Counted from the stretch's first letter, positions 37,365-45,579 are shown. The stretch: DNA of 46,830 nucleotides from an uncultured Ruminococcus sp. (GCA_902785425.1 CACZYP010000019.1:1-46830), one strand, 5' to 3'. Notes: generated by a model from the sequence alone, not told the origin. Made by a program: numbers and translations.

Positions 37365-38639
37365 ATGGAGCAAATGCTGTTTACCGAGTACAGAACATTG
37401 TTTATTTCAAACCGTGAGCACCCTCATGTCATCAGGCTCAGGATAAGAATGCGTGATCTTATCGATCCGATCGCTATGAGGTGGTCGGTAGATCAGACAA
37501 TGAAGCGATACCCTTACTTCTGCGTTGAACTAAAATGTAATGAGAATAATCAGTATTATTTTGCCGAAAACGACAGGCCTGTTACGATAAGCCGTTCAAT
37601 GCAGGGAGTCGATCTTAACACTGCCGATTCCAATTTCCATATGATCGCTTTTTCGTGGTCTGATAACTGGGTCACAATGGATATATCTCATGCCGTTACC
37701 GACGGTAAGGGCGCATACGAGATAATAAGGACTTTTCTTTATTATTACTGCTCGAAACGTTATAACGTAGCTCTCTCCGAAGAGGGCATTCGTCTTGCCG
37801 AAGACGAGATCTCGCCGGAGGAATGGATAAATCCCGTTATGGAAGACATCGATCTTCCCGAGCCGGGCAGAGTGCAGTTTTCAAAGGCGCTTGATCTTGT
37901 TGAAGCAGGCCGCCTCGGAAGCGACTGGACAAAAACGGTCTATAACATAACGATAGACGAAGACGAGTTCATGCGTTTTAATGTTGAAAACGACGGCAGC
38001 CCCGCAACGATGACAGCGCTCTTTCTCAGCCGTGCGATTGCAAAGCTCTATCCGGAAGCAGAGGACAGTATCCGCATTTGCGTTGCGGTAAATCAGCGTA
38101 TCGCACTTAAAAAGCCTTTGGCACATCAGAATCTTGTAGGCGGCGCATTTTTGGAGTATAAAGACAAGATGCGTGATTGGCCGCTTGACCGTCAGGCGAC
38201 CGCTTTCAGAGGAATGGTGTTCGCTCAGACACAGGAAGAAAAAGTTCTGGCAGCAATTGCTTCTCAAAAGCGTATCGCACAAATGATGATGTCTATGACC
38301 ACAGATAAAGAAAGAGCGGCAATGGCAAGGCAGATGGATAAAATGGCGAGCAGCTATATGTGCGCATGCGTCAGCTATGTAGGCAAGGCGGATTATAAAG
38401 AAGCGGAGCAGTATGTGCGTGATTTCAGAACATGGACAAGCAGTACGGGCGACGCACTTTTAGTCGAGATATCCGCCGTTAACGGCAGGTTCAGTCTTGA
38501 TTTTATCCAGCCGTTCTTCTCGCCGCTTTATGTCAATGCATTCTTGTCGGAGCTTGAAGAAAACGGCATTACATACGATCTTCAGGACGTAAGACACCTT
38601 GAACTTCCTAATGTGAAGCTTCCCTGGACACGCTTCTGA
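37365..38639 (+). CDS. Condensation-fold (CAT/alcohol-acyltransferase-like) protein
   Basis: 424 residues with the layout of condensation-domain and alcohol acetyltransferase-like proteins: two CAT-like halves and the active-site motif HxxxDG, here DISHAVTDGKGAYEII near residue 115. The second half has PLAHQNLVGGAF and SYVGKADYKEAEQYV, as in family members. It would transfer an acyl group to an alcohol or amine; substrate unknown. It stands alone between two terminators, with no peptide-synthetase or polyketide genes near it. AAGGTGG precedes the ATG. Confidence 0.7.
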   Translation: MEQMLFTEYRTLFISNREHPHVIRLRIRMRDLIDPIAMRWSVDQTMKRYPYFCVELKCNENNQYYFAENDRPVTISRSMQGVDLNTADSNFHMIAFSWSDNWVTMDISHAVTDGKGAYEIIRTFLYYYCSKRYNVALSEEGIRLAEDEISPEEWINPVMEDIDLPEPGRVQFSKALDLVEAGRLGSDWTKTVYNITIDEDEFMRFNVENDGSPATMTALFLSRAIAKLYPEAEDSIRICVAVNQRIALKKPLAHQNLVGGAFLEYKDKMRDWPLDRQATAFRGMVFAQTQEEKVLAAIASQKRIAQMMMSMTTDKERAAMARQMDKMASSYMCACVSYVGKADYKEAEQYVRDFRTWTSSTGDALLVEISAVNGRFSLDFIQPFFSPLYVNAFLSELEENGITYDLQDVRHLELPNVKLPWTRF

Positions 38640-38744
38640 AAATAGGGAAACGCAGTGCTTCTTAAAAAAAGCCGGTAAGACGTGAACCGATAGGGGAGAA
38701 GCAGCAGTTCACTATTCATAAAACCGGATATTCTCAGTAAAAAA

Positions 38745-38773
38745 GCTGCCCGCCGATAGTGTCCGGCGGGCAG
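38745..38773 (-). terminator. Terminator of pyrE
   Basis: A 10-bp perfect stem CTGCCCGCCG / CGGCGGGCAG with an 8-base loop; on the minus strand it is followed by CTTTTTTACTG. Confidence 0.9.
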
Positions 38774-38783
38774 TGATCGTGTT

Positions 38784-39422
38784 TTACAGTTTTGAATAGC
38801 CGAAGCTGTTTACAAGCGCTTCTATTCGCTTTCCCTCATTGCAGTACGGGCAGCGGTTCGGCTTGAAGCTCTGATAGTCGCCGAGATCGTTCGGGTCGAA
38901 TATCGATTTTACGGCAGTGCCGTCACATTCACCGACAGTGGCAAAAATCCCTGCCACGCCTACGACCTTGCCGCCGTAGTAAGTGATAGCGTCCATCGCT
39001 GCGAGTGCGCTTTTGCCTGTAGTAACAGAAGCCGCAAGAACGAGCACCTTTTTGCCCGAAAGCATCGGGATATGGTTATCTCTGAACATTATCTGACCGC
39101 CCGAGATGTATTCGGGGGACATAACGAAAATGTCTCTGTCTTTATTGATGTTCATCATGTGGTTGTCGCTTGTCAGCTCGTTTGCAAGACAAGTTCCCAC
39201 AACTTCCATGCCGTCTATGCAGAGGATACTGTCAACGATAGTATGTGTCCGATAGTTTTCTGCAAGTTCCCTGGCAACTGCCTTTGCTTCTTTGAGATTC
39301 ATTTTCTGCGAAGTAACGTCCACAAAGTAGTTCGTGTGACTGTGCAGCGTTGCAAAATGACCTTTTTTAACGTGCAGCATTACCTCGCTGTTTTCTGCTC
39401 TTATAATGTATTCCTCTGCCAT
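38784..39422 (-). CDS. pyrE: Orotate phosphoribosyltransferase-like protein
   Basis: 212 residues. A type I phosphoribosyltransferase with the PRPP-binding loop VLVLAASVTTGKSALAAM (about 126-143), where the usual acidic pair is replaced by AAS, followed by the hydrophobic strand VVGVAGIFA. PyrE joins orotate to PRPP to make OMP in pyrimidine synthesis. A late CPYCNEG motif could hold a metal or be structural. It is monocistronic here, away from other pyr genes. The changed PRPP motif and the CPYC motif leave open another phosphoribosyltransferase activity. Confidence 0.72.
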   Translation of the reverse strand: MAEEYIIRAENSEVMLHVKKGHFATLHSHTNYFVDVTSQKMNLKEAKAVARELAENYRTHTIVDSILCIDGMEVVGTCLANELTSDNHMMNINKDRDIFVMSPEYISGGQIMFRDNHIPMLSGKKVLVLAASVTTGKSALAAMDAITYYGGKVVGVAGIFATVGECDGTAVKSIFDPNDLGDYQSFKPNRCPYCNEGKRIEALVNSFGYSKL

Positions 39423-39579
39423 TGTTTCACCTCATTAAAGAATTGTTATACTCTTCTCATTCATTTTACTACAATTCTTTCGTTAAATCAAGTGTTTTTT
39501 GGAGAAAAATATGAAATCTCTATAAAACGTAATGGAAAGATCGCTGCAGTGTATCGTGTTAAAAATGAATAATACAAAA

Positions 39580-39613
39580 CAAAAGACCCGACACGTTCAT
39601 GTCAGGTCTTTTG
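39580..39613 (-). terminator. Terminator after the tRNA cluster
   Basis: CAAAAGACC / GGTCTTTTG stem, with an inner GACA / TGTC pair, directly after tRNA-Gln on the minus strand; a mixed A/T tract follows. Confidence 0.75.
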
Positions 39614-39616
39614 CTT

Positions 39617-39692
39617 TGGCTGGGCCGGCGGGATTCGAACCCACGAGATGACGGAGTCAAAGTCCGTTGCCTTACCGCTTGGCGACGGCCCA
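39617..39692 (-). tRNA. tRNA-Gln (anticodon TTG)
   Basis: 76 bases including an encoded CCA end. Acceptor TGGGCCG / CGGCCCA; anticodon stem ACGGA / TCCGT with loop CTTTGAC, anticodon TTG; T-arm with GGTTCGAATCC. It is the last of three tRNAs in the cluster. Confidence 0.95.
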
Positions 39693-39733
39693 ATAAAAAA
39701 ACAAGCTGTTATAATTACTATATAACAGCCAAA

Positions 39734-39809
39734 TGGTGACCCATCGGGGATTCGAACCCCGGACACCTTGATTAAAAGTCAAGTGCTCTGCCAACTGAGC
39801 TAATGGATC
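39734..39809 (-). tRNA. tRNA-Lys (anticodon TTT)
   Basis: 76 bases including CCA. Acceptor GATCCAT / ATGGGTC (one G-U); anticodon stem CTTGA / TCAAG with loop CTTTTAA, anticodon TTT; T-arm intact. Confidence 0.95.
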
Positions 39810-39816
39810 AAAAAAG

Positions 39817-39891
39817 GGTGGATAATCGGATTCGAACCGATGGTCTCTGGTGCCACAAACCAGCGCTTTAACCAACTAAGCTATACCCACC
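39817..39891 (-). tRNA. tRNA-His (anticodon GTG)
   Basis: 75 bases including the extra 5' G (position -1) that faces C73, the histidine identity pair. Acceptor GTGGGTA / TATCCAC; anticodon stem CTGGT / ACCAG with loop TTGTGGC, anticodon GTG. The CCA end is not encoded, unlike its two neighbours. Confidence 0.95.
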
Positions 39892-39931
39892 ATATCTTAA
39901 TTTTTTGTCGCTGTCTTTCGACGACTATTAC

Positions 39932-39960
39932 ATTATACTATGCTGCAAAGGATTTGTCAA
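39932..39960 (-). promoter_or_regulatory. Promoter of the His-Lys-Gln tRNA cluster
   Basis: Perfect consensus on the minus strand: TTGACA (39960-39955), 17 bases, TATAAT (39937-39932), 40 bases before tRNA-His. Confidence 0.9.
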
Positions 39961-40115
39961 GGGATTTATTCGCTTTTTTTAAAAATTTTTTCTATTCGGG
40001 AAAGATCACCTGATTTTTATCTTGATGTTTATTGTTTGTATATATAGATTAATAAATTACATATAGATATAAATGAATTGTAACTTTTGAAAATTTTAAA
40101 TTATCCGAAACTCTA

Positions 40116-40144
40116 TTGAAATTGTTTTTATATTGTGGTAAAAT
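40116..40144 (+). promoter_or_regulatory. Promoter of the repeat-bearing surface protein gene
   Basis: TTGAAA (40116-40121), 17 bases, TAAAAT (40139-40144), 62 bases before the start. The region between 39961 and 40115 is very AT-rich and shows no gene. Confidence 0.6.
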
Positions 40145-40206
40145 TATACAAGCAGCGGAATGTTCAGACCGTATATTCCGAAATTGAATATCAGGAGGAT
40201 TTTATT

Positions 40207-41055
40207 ATGAAAAAAATTGCAAAGCTTGCAGCAGCAACATTTGCTTCATCACTGCTTGTTCTTTCCATGCTTCCGTTCGCAGCATCGGCGGAGTCTGTTA
40301 CTTCGGGAGATTATTCCTATGAAGTTCAGGGAGGAGAAGTTGTGATTGTAAGCTACGACGGTGAAGACGAAGAGATCGTTATTCCTTCATCTCTTGACGG
40401 TAAAAAGGTTACTCAGATCGGTGAAAAGGCTTTTTACGGCAACGGTGATCTTACCTCTGTCGAAGTTCCCGACGGCGTTACAAAGATCGCAGACCATGCT
40501 TTTGCTATCGACAAGCAGATCGAAACAGTAACTCTCCCTGCATCTCTCAAAGAGATAGGCGAGGAAGCTTTCCAGCAGTGCGATTCACTTACAACGCTTA
40601 ATTTCTCGGGCGATGAGACAACATGGAACGCTATCAATATTGCAGCAGGCAACGAGTCTTTGACAAACAATAAGCCTAACTATAATGTTGCTCTTACAAA
40701 GCAGGAAGATACTTCGAGCGAGACAACATCGAGTGAGACAACATCGAGCGAGACAACGTCAAGTGAGACAACGTCGAGCGAGACAACGTCAAGTGAAACA
40801 ACATCAAGCGAGACAACGTCAAGTGAGACAACATCGAGTGAGACAACGTCAAGCGAGACAACATCGAGTGAAGCTTCGTCAAGCGAGGCGTCCTCAAGCG
40901 CAGCAGCAACAACAGGCACAGACAGCAGCGAAGCTGCTCCGCAGAGTTCGGGCGTGAATATCGCATATGTTATCGGCGGTATTCTTGTAGGTATTGCAGT
41001 TCTTGATATTATTTACTTCTCGATCAACAAGCCGAAGCCCGATGAGACTATCTAA
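40207..41055 (+). CDS. Surface protein with BspA-type repeats, Ser/Thr-rich stalk and membrane anchor
   Basis: 282 residues. Signal peptide at 1-28, ending AASAE. Residues about 30-155 form BspA/LRR_5-type repeats (EIVIPSSLDGKKVTQIGEKAF, DLTSVEVPDGVTKIADHAF, LKEIGEEAFQQC). Then a stalk of ten TTSSE units flanked by imperfect ones (about 169-232), and one membrane helix near the C-terminus (NIAYVIGGILVGIAVLDIIYF) with a short charged tail. The layout is a small head held away from the membrane by a flexible, possibly glycosylated stalk. AGGAGG precedes the ATG at 40207. Ligand unknown. Confidence 0.75.
   Translation: MKKIAKLAAATFASSLLVLSMLPFAASAESVTSGDYSYEVQGGEVVIVSYDGEDEEIVIPSSLDGKKVTQIGEKAFYGNGDLTSVEVPDGVTKIADHAFAIDKQIETVTLPASLKEIGEEAFQQCDSLTTLNFSGDETTWNAINIAAGNESLTNNKPNYNVALTKQEDTSSETTSSETTSSETTSSETTSSETTSSETTSSETTSSETTSSETTSSETTSSEASSSEASSSAAATTGTDSSEAAPQSSGVNIAYVIGGILVGIAVLDIIYFSINKPKPDETI
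40723..40872 (+). repeat. Ten in-frame 15-bp tandem repeats coding TTSSE
   Basis: Ten consecutive units of the type ACAACrTCrAGyGAr. Differences between units are confined to synonymous third positions. Repeat length is a multiple of three, so changes in copy number would keep the frame. Confidence 0.95.
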
Positions 41056-41120
41056 GGAAGCATCGCACAAATGACAGTGTTTTGCTTGTTGTGACTTTAT
41101 CAGCTTAATATTATACAATA

Positions 41121-41155
41121 AAAGCAGTCGGAGATGTTTCTTCGGCTGCTTTCAC
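41121..41155 (+). terminator. Terminator of the surface protein gene
   Basis: AAAGCAGTCGGAG pairs with CTTCGGCTGCTTT (two G-U pairs), 66 bases after the stop; the trailing T-tract is short. Confidence 0.6.
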
Positions 41156-41231
41156 ATTTCTCCGATACTTGCATAGTATGATAAAGGAAGAAAAAAAGAC
41201 CGCAATAATGCGGTCAAAAAGGAGAAATAAG

Positions 41232-41438
41232 ATGGATAATTTTGAAGACCTGATGATGCTTGCAGGGCTTTCGGGGGAGTCGCCGACACCGCTTCCCGAA
41301 AAGGTCGTGCCTGCAATGGCGTATGTGCCGTACCAGCAGCCCGGCAAGGTTTACAGTGTCGATCATGCTATAGAAAAGGGAACGATGTTCCCCGAATTAA
41401 GCAAGCCGTTTCTTTGCGGCAAGGAGGCAAAGAAATGA
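41232..41438 (+). CDS. cotJA: Spore coat protein CotJA
   Basis: 68 residues. The C-terminal half has the CotJA signature: AMAYVPYQQPGKVYS, then GTMFPELSKPFLCGK. CotJA and CotJC interact in the inner spore coat of Bacillus; clostridia keep the same three-gene operon. ATG at 41232 follows AAGGAG. A weak mother-cell-type (sigma-E-like) -10, CATAGTAT, lies at 41172-41179 with an imperfect -35, and no vegetative promoter is evident. The gene overlaps cotJB by 4 bases (ATGA). Confidence 0.88.
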   Translation: MDNFEDLMMLAGLSGESPTPLPEKVVPAMAYVPYQQPGKVYSVDHAIEKGTMFPELSKPFLCGKEAKK

Positions 41439-41692
41439 CAGAAAGACAAAAGCTTGCCCGGCAGATAGCTGCATACGATTTTGCGATAGTCGAGCTTAAT
41501 CTTTATCTTGATACGCACCCGAACGACAACGCCGCAAAGCGCCGCCTTTCCGACAGCGAGCATAAGAGCGGCGAACTCAGGCGTGAGTATGAAGCAAGAT
41601 ACGGCCCGATAATCTTTCGTGATTCACCCGATACACGCATGAAATGGATCAAAGATCCCTGGCCATGGGACGCATGTGAGGAGGAGAGCTGA
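41435..41692 (+). CDS. cotJB: Spore coat protein CotJB
   Basis: 85 residues with the CotJB pattern: AAYDFAIVELNLYLDTHPND near the N-terminus and ARYGPI followed by W-x-x-DPWPWD at the C-terminus. It is translationally coupled to cotJA (overlap of 4), and its stop codon is directly followed by the cotJC ATG. Confidence 0.88.
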   Translation: MTERQKLARQIAAYDFAIVELNLYLDTHPNDNAAKRRLSDSEHKSGELRREYEARYGPIIFRDSPDTRMKWIKDPWPWDACEEES

Positions 41693-41878
41693 ATGTGGGT
41701 CTATGAAAAAAAGTTACAGTATCCCGTAAAGATCAAAAACCCTAATGCGTCGTTGGCTAAGATAATAATGAGTCAGTACGGCGGTGCGTACTTCAAAAAG
41801 ATATACCCTAAATCCAAAAAAATAATTCAATATCATTATTCGGTTTATACAGAACAGCCTTGCTCAAAAACCCTTTGA
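41693..41878 (+). pseudogene. cotJC: cotJC 5' fragment, interrupted by a mobile element
   Basis: The first 31 codons match CotJC (manganese-catalase-like spore coat protein of about 190 residues): MWVYEKKLQYPVKIKNPN, then LAKIIMSQYGG. After Gly31 (41785) the frame continues for 30 codons with no resemblance (AYFKKIYPKSKK and onward) and stops at 41878. The ferritin-like metal site and all later parts are missing. The break coincides with the left end of an element carrying a large serine recombinase. The missing 3' part should lie beyond the element's right end, outside this window. It may therefore be an intervened gene restored by excision during sporulation rather than a dead gene. Confidence 0.85.
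41777..41800. other. Probable left attachment site of the cotJC-inserted element
   Basis: CotJC homology stops within TACGGCGGT (41777-41785). Sequence to the right belongs to the element, and the recombinase stop codon is at 41808. Large serine recombinases exchange at a 2-base core inside such short shared sequence. The exact core cannot be fixed without the right junction. Confidence 0.65.
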
Positions 41879-43256
41879 CGAGGCTGTTTTTTTCTGTCTC
41901 GGACAATGCAGGCGATCGGAGCGAAGGGAGCGTAGCTGTGACCTTTTCTTTAAGGATCCTCGTTGCTTCATTAATATCGACCTCAGCGTTTGATGAAAGC
42001 TTTTGTTCAAGTGCTGTGATCGCTTTCTTAGCAGAAGCTTTCGTTTCTTTGTATTCTTCAAGCGAATAGACTTCGTTTTCGTATGCTTCTTTGGCTCGTC
42101 TGAGCTTTGTCTTTTCACGTTCTATCGCTGTAATGATCTTTTTGTTGGAATCATCGGCAGATGTGTTTTTATGTCGAGTATCGATCTTGAAATTTTCAAG
42201 CTTGGCTGTTTGTTCCAATCCTTGAATAAATGCTTGATTTAGTTTCTTTATTGAAACAGAATGCGATACACGGCACTTCCCGTGAGCATAAGCATAACAT
42301 TGAAGACTGTCTTTGTTTCCTCTGCATAAAGTAGCTCCGCAGGAATGACAGCGAATAAGGCCTTGCAGCATAAACGGCTGTTTCGGCTGTACATCGTGCA
42401 TGTATTTTGTTCTCGGAAGCTCGGCAAGCCGTTTCTGCACATCATTCCACAGAGCAATATCAATGATCGGCTCATGATGGCCGTCAATAATAACAGTATC
42501 AGCGTTTTCGGTGTATCTGTCGGCTCGGCCTGTCGGAGTCCAGCGTATCTTACCGATGTATACAGGGTTTTTAAGAATATATTTTATTGTGCGGTTTTCA
42601 AAAAGATTCCCTCTTCGGGTACGAAAACCTTTGTCATTCAGATCGGAAGCAATATTCCGCAGACCTTTTCCTGCAAGAAAATCTTCAAATATACTTCTGA
42701 CAGCAGGTGCGGCCACAGGATCAGGAATATAAACACCATTTTCAATGTTGTAGCCGAAGGATGGGATCGTTACAGCTTCACCACGACTTACCTTTTCGTT
42801 CATTCCTCGTTTAACTTCCTCGCCGAGGTTTATGCTGTAGTATTCGTCCATAGCTTCTATCATAGCCTCGATCAGCACGGACATCTTGTCGTCACCGACA
42901 TTTTCGGAAATTGAGATAACATCAATGCCGCACTGCTTCCGGAGCATGGATTTGTAAACTATACTGTCCTCACGATTGCGGGCAAACCGGGAGAATTTCC
43001 ATAAAAGGATAGCGTCAAACGGCTTCGGCTTCTGTTTTGCAACGCCGATCATACGGTTGAATTCGGGGCGTTTTGCAGTATTCCTGCCCGATATTCCCTC
43101 ATCGGCAAAGATAAACCGATCCGGAAGAATATAACCGTTGCGCTTGGCGTAATCTCTGATCTTTTCAAGCTGAGAAGCAGGGGAGTATTCGACCTGATCT
43201 TCCGTTGATACTCTGATGTATGCAGCGGCAGTTTTCATTTCGGAGAAATCGTTCAT
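41808..43256 (-). CDS. Large serine recombinase (integrase/excisionase)
   Basis: 482 residues. The N-terminal resolvase domain (about 1-150) has the catalytic Ser in AAYIRVSTEDQ and the Arg-rich ILLWKFSRFARNREDS. A Recombinase domain follows (about 160-270; GFRTRRGNLF, IKYILKNPVYIGKIRW), then a zinc ribbon (CHSCGATLC ... CYAYAHGKC) and a C-terminal coiled coil. Large serine recombinases join phage attP to attB and, with a directionality factor, excise. The gene ends 22 bases from the point where cotJC is broken, as expected for an integrase at the element edge. ATG at 43256 follows AAAGGAG. It resembles the recombinases of skin-type elements. Confidence 0.9.
   Translation of the reverse strand: MNDFSEMKTAAAYIRVSTEDQVEYSPASQLEKIRDYAKRNGYILPDRFIFADEGISGRNTAKRPEFNRMIGVAKQKPKPFDAILLWKFSRFARNREDSIVYKSMLRKQCGIDVISISENVGDDKMSVLIEAMIEAMDEYYSINLGEEVKRGMNEKVSRGEAVTIPSFGYNIENGVYIPDPVAAPAVRSIFEDFLAGKGLRNIASDLNDKGFRTRRGNLFENRTIKYILKNPVYIGKIRWTPTGRADRYTENADTVIIDGHHEPIIDIALWNDVQKRLAELPRTKYMHDVQPKQPFMLQGLIRCHSCGATLCRGNKDSLQCYAYAHGKCRVSHSVSIKKLNQAFIQGLEQTAKLENFKIDTRHKNTSADDSNKKIITAIEREKTKLRRAKEAYENEVYSLEEYKETKASAKKAITALEQKLSSNAEVDINEATRILKEKVTATLPSLRSPALSETEKNSLVKGFLSKAVLYKPNNDIELFFWI
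41853..41893 (+). terminator. Terminator facing the cotJ transcript inside the element
   Basis: AACAGCCT / AGGCTGTT stem followed by a T7 run on the plus strand, inside the 3' end of the recombinase gene on the other strand. It would stop the cotJ transcript soon after it enters the element. Confidence 0.6.
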
Positions 43257-43352
43257 GGAGCGGCTCCTTTCTGTTGGAGTATATGTTGTGTCTGTAAAGA
43301 TGATTCTGTCGCCCACTTTTGCTTTGGCAGGGTGGGGGCAGTTTTTTTTTGT

Positions 43353-44951
43353 TTACAAATACTTTTTGATATCTTCCGGTGTCAATAACTCAACAATGTT
43401 CGGATCACCGGGGACCTTAAATGTCATTTTATTGTCGGGCTTTGTGATCTTTACAAGCCCGATTTTTCTATTGTCGTTATCATAGATGTGTATGCGGGTG
43501 AAAGCGGGGGTGTCTTCTGTTTGAGATGGTCTCGAACCAAGGATCGTTTTGATTGCGTTAACAGGAGATAATTCTGTATGGATCTGATCATTTTGAACAG
43601 GTGATGTTGCAGATGTACTGAGTGGTGAAGTGATAGGAGCAGATGAAAGCGTCGTCTGTTGTATAGGCTTGCCGCCAAGCAAAAGCGACTGTCTATATTG
43701 ATCCGCTTCGGCAAAATCTGTCCATTCCACTGTTTTATCAAAATTCTTACGCACTTCTTTTTTTATTTCATCAAGTGATACACGGAAGAATTCTCTCCGA
43801 GGATTGATCTTATTAACTTTTTTATCTTCAAAAGCACGGTGAAGAGCAGCTTCGAGACCCGGTGCATCATCTGTGAATATCAGAGCATGAACATCAAAAT
43901 TGAACGGAACAGAAGCACTACTCAGTTCATAGATACGTTCCATTGGATCAAGCCTGCGTGTCATGCCAATTTTAAACATGTTTTCACCAAATGCACCAAC
44001 GTTACTAATAATATATACATAACCGGCACGTTTGTTTGCTTCACGGTAATCAACGTCTGCAATTGCTTTTTCGGTATCTTGGATATTGTTTTCAAGATCA
44101 TGCCGCTTTTGTTGTAGATCCAAGTTGTTTGGATCTTTCGCAAGTTGCTCTATAACACGATGTAACTCATTAAGATAATGCGTTTGTTCTTTTTGTAAAC
44201 GACGACGTTCTTCCTCTATTTCTTTTTGTACACGAGCTTCTTCTCGTTCTCGTGCTTTTGCCTCTCTGATTTGTTCCTTTTCTTCTTGCTTTTTTTGTTC
44301 AAAATCAAGAGCAAGTGTAACTTCATCTTGACGGAGTTTAATATATTTATTGGTGATCGAGATAGCCATGATTGCGCCAAGCTTGGAAATCTGATCAGCG
44401 GTTTTGCTTATCCTCTGTCTTGATTTTTCCACATTGGATATTTTTACGTTTGCAACAATATCATCACATTCAACGTTAAAAGCTCTCAAAAGCAATTTCT
44501 GCATATCGGAGACCATTTTCTTTCCTTTGCGAGAATCTCCGTTTACAGTCCATGCCATATTACCCGAACAAGCTTGACCGTTTTTTATCATTTGTTTCTG
44601 CTGAGTGCGTAACGCAGTAAGCTTGTCTTTATATAAATCCGAGTTTGCGAATTTATACGTAGGACGGTATAGACCATATTCTTGGATATCTATATCTCCT
44701 TGAAGATTAACGATTTCGCTTTCAAGTTGAGCGTGTTTTCGTTCTGTGCTTTTTAGCTTCTCGGTGGCTTTATCAACTTTCTTTTGCTCGTTCTTTAACA
44801 ATTGTTCTGTGTGAATCATCTCTTGTTTGAGTTCATCTATCTTATTCTGTAGATTAGCTGCTTCCATTCCCTCGGGAGAAAGCAGCGAGCGAAGGCGTTC
44901 AATCTCGGCTTGCAACTCCTTTTCTTTTTTTGTTGGTCCGAATAAGCCCAT
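43353..44951 (-). CDS. DUF4041-like coiled-coil protein with T5orf172/GIY-YIG nuclease domain
   Basis: 532 residues. Coiled coil at about 8-90; a DUF4041-like region at about 88-215 (DIQEYGLYRPTYKFANSDLYKDKL); a second coiled coil at about 218-300; a GIY-YIG domain of the T5orf172/MUG113 type at about 309-395, with GYVYIISN, the Arg in KIGMTRRLDPMERI and the Glu in GLEAALHRAFE. The 140-residue tail is unlike known domains. No membrane helix is visible. Proteins of this make-up occur in prophages, and one (SNIPE) is a phage-defence nuclease. It is in one unit with the immunity genes (25-base gap, AAGGAGG start), so superinfection defence is a reasonable guess. A role in element maintenance is also possible. 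Confidence 0.78.
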   Translation of the reverse strand: MGLFGPTKKEKELQAEIERLRSLLSPEGMEAANLQNKIDELKQEMIHTEQLLKNEQKKVDKATEKLKSTERKHAQLESEIVNLQGDIDIQEYGLYRPTYKFANSDLYKDKLTALRTQQKQMIKNGQACSGNMAWTVNGDSRKGKKMVSDMQKLLLRAFNVECDDIVANVKISNVEKSRQRISKTADQISKLGAIMAISITNKYIKLRQDEVTLALDFEQKKQEEKEQIREAKAREREEARVQKEIEEERRRLQKEQTHYLNELHRVIEQLAKDPNNLDLQQKRHDLENNIQDTEKAIADVDYREANKRAGYVYIISNVGAFGENMFKIGMTRRLDPMERIYELSSASVPFNFDVHALIFTDDAPGLEAALHRAFEDKKVNKINPRREFFRVSLDEIKKEVRKNFDKTVEWTDFAEADQYRQSLLLGGKPIQQTTLSSAPITSPLSTSATSPVQNDQIHTELSPVNAIKTILGSRPSQTEDTPAFTRIHIYDNDNRKIGLVKITKPDNKMTFKVPGDPNIVELLTPEDIKKYL

Positions 44952-44976
44952 AAAGATATCCTCCTTAACTAAGCAA

Positions 44977-45579
44977 TTATTGTGTGCCGTTGTTATTTAG
45001 TGGTTTCTGGTTAAATTTCATTACTCCACCATTGTAAATAACGTAATTCAGGTCAGAAATGTTGTAAAGATCCGCATTTTTAAAAACGAGAGCAGTGTTT
45101 GCCATTACGTCAGATACAAAAAAAGTCTTGCAATATTCAGCTGAAGTTTTCAAATTATATCCTTGTACCACAGGGACAGGGCATAAGTAATTTCTTGCAA
45201 AACAGTTTGCCTCACGATCTTCTTTTTTTCCATCTTGCACATGTTCAAGAACAACATGCCCCAATTCATGAGCTAAAGTAAATCTCTGAACAGACTCGCT
45301 CTTATGGTCATTATAAAAGATTTCGATTTGATTTCTTTTGCTGTTTCGTACACTGAAACCGAAATCAGATGAAGCTAAGGCCCAAAATTCAGTAAATGAT
45401 ATCCCCATCATTTCAGCCGCTTCGGAATAAGAATGAAAGCAAACATTATGCATTCTTCTTAATACACTTACAATCGTAATCGGAAAAGAAAAGATTTTGA
45501 ACTTAATCAATGTTTCATAGGCTTTATTTGTGGCAAGATGGTAATCAGGATAATCATTGTCAACAGAAGTGCTATTCAT
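44977..45579 (-). CDS. ImmA/IrrE-family metallopeptidase
   Basis: 200 residues with the zinc site HELGH in FTLAHELGHVVLEH (about residue 97) and the downstream acidic DREANCFARNYLCP. ImmA-type proteases cleave the phage or ICE repressor encoded beside them and so induce the element. The gene overlaps the repressor gene by 8 bases (ATGAATAG), matching the ImmR-ImmA module of ICEBs1 and of many clostridial prophages. ATG at 45579 follows GAGGAGG. Confidence 0.9.
   Translation of the reverse strand: MNSTSVDNDYPDYHLATNKAYETLIKFKIFSFPITIVSVLRRMHNVCFHSYSEAAEMMGISFTEFWALASSDFGFSVRNSKRNQIEIFYNDHKSESVQRFTLAHELGHVVLEHVQDGKKEDREANCFARNYLCPVPVVQGYNLKTSAEYCKTFFVSDVMANTALVFKNADLYNISDLNYVIYNGGVMKFNQKPLNNNGTQ

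Noticed and set aside
38640-38665. TAGGGAAACGCAGTGCTTCTTA, reminiscent of a family A end
   Set aside because: Not matched beyond a few bases, no partner end, and no internal sequence of the family.
40685-40957. Repeat-rich frames in other reading frames of the TTSSE region, and a CRISPR-like look
   Set aside because: The 15-bp units are adjacent without spacers and encode a conserved peptide in the real frame, so it is neither a CRISPR array nor extra genes.
41053-41085. TAAGGAAGCA after the surface protein stop, resembling a family A end
   Set aside because: Similarity stops after about 10 bases and no second end is found nearby; chance or a tiny remnant.
43290-43345. GCCCAC / GTGGGGGC hairpin followed by T8 on the plus strand between recombinase and DUF4041 genes
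   Set aside because: It points against both neighbouring minus-strand genes and no plus-strand gene leads into it, so I could not assign it a role.
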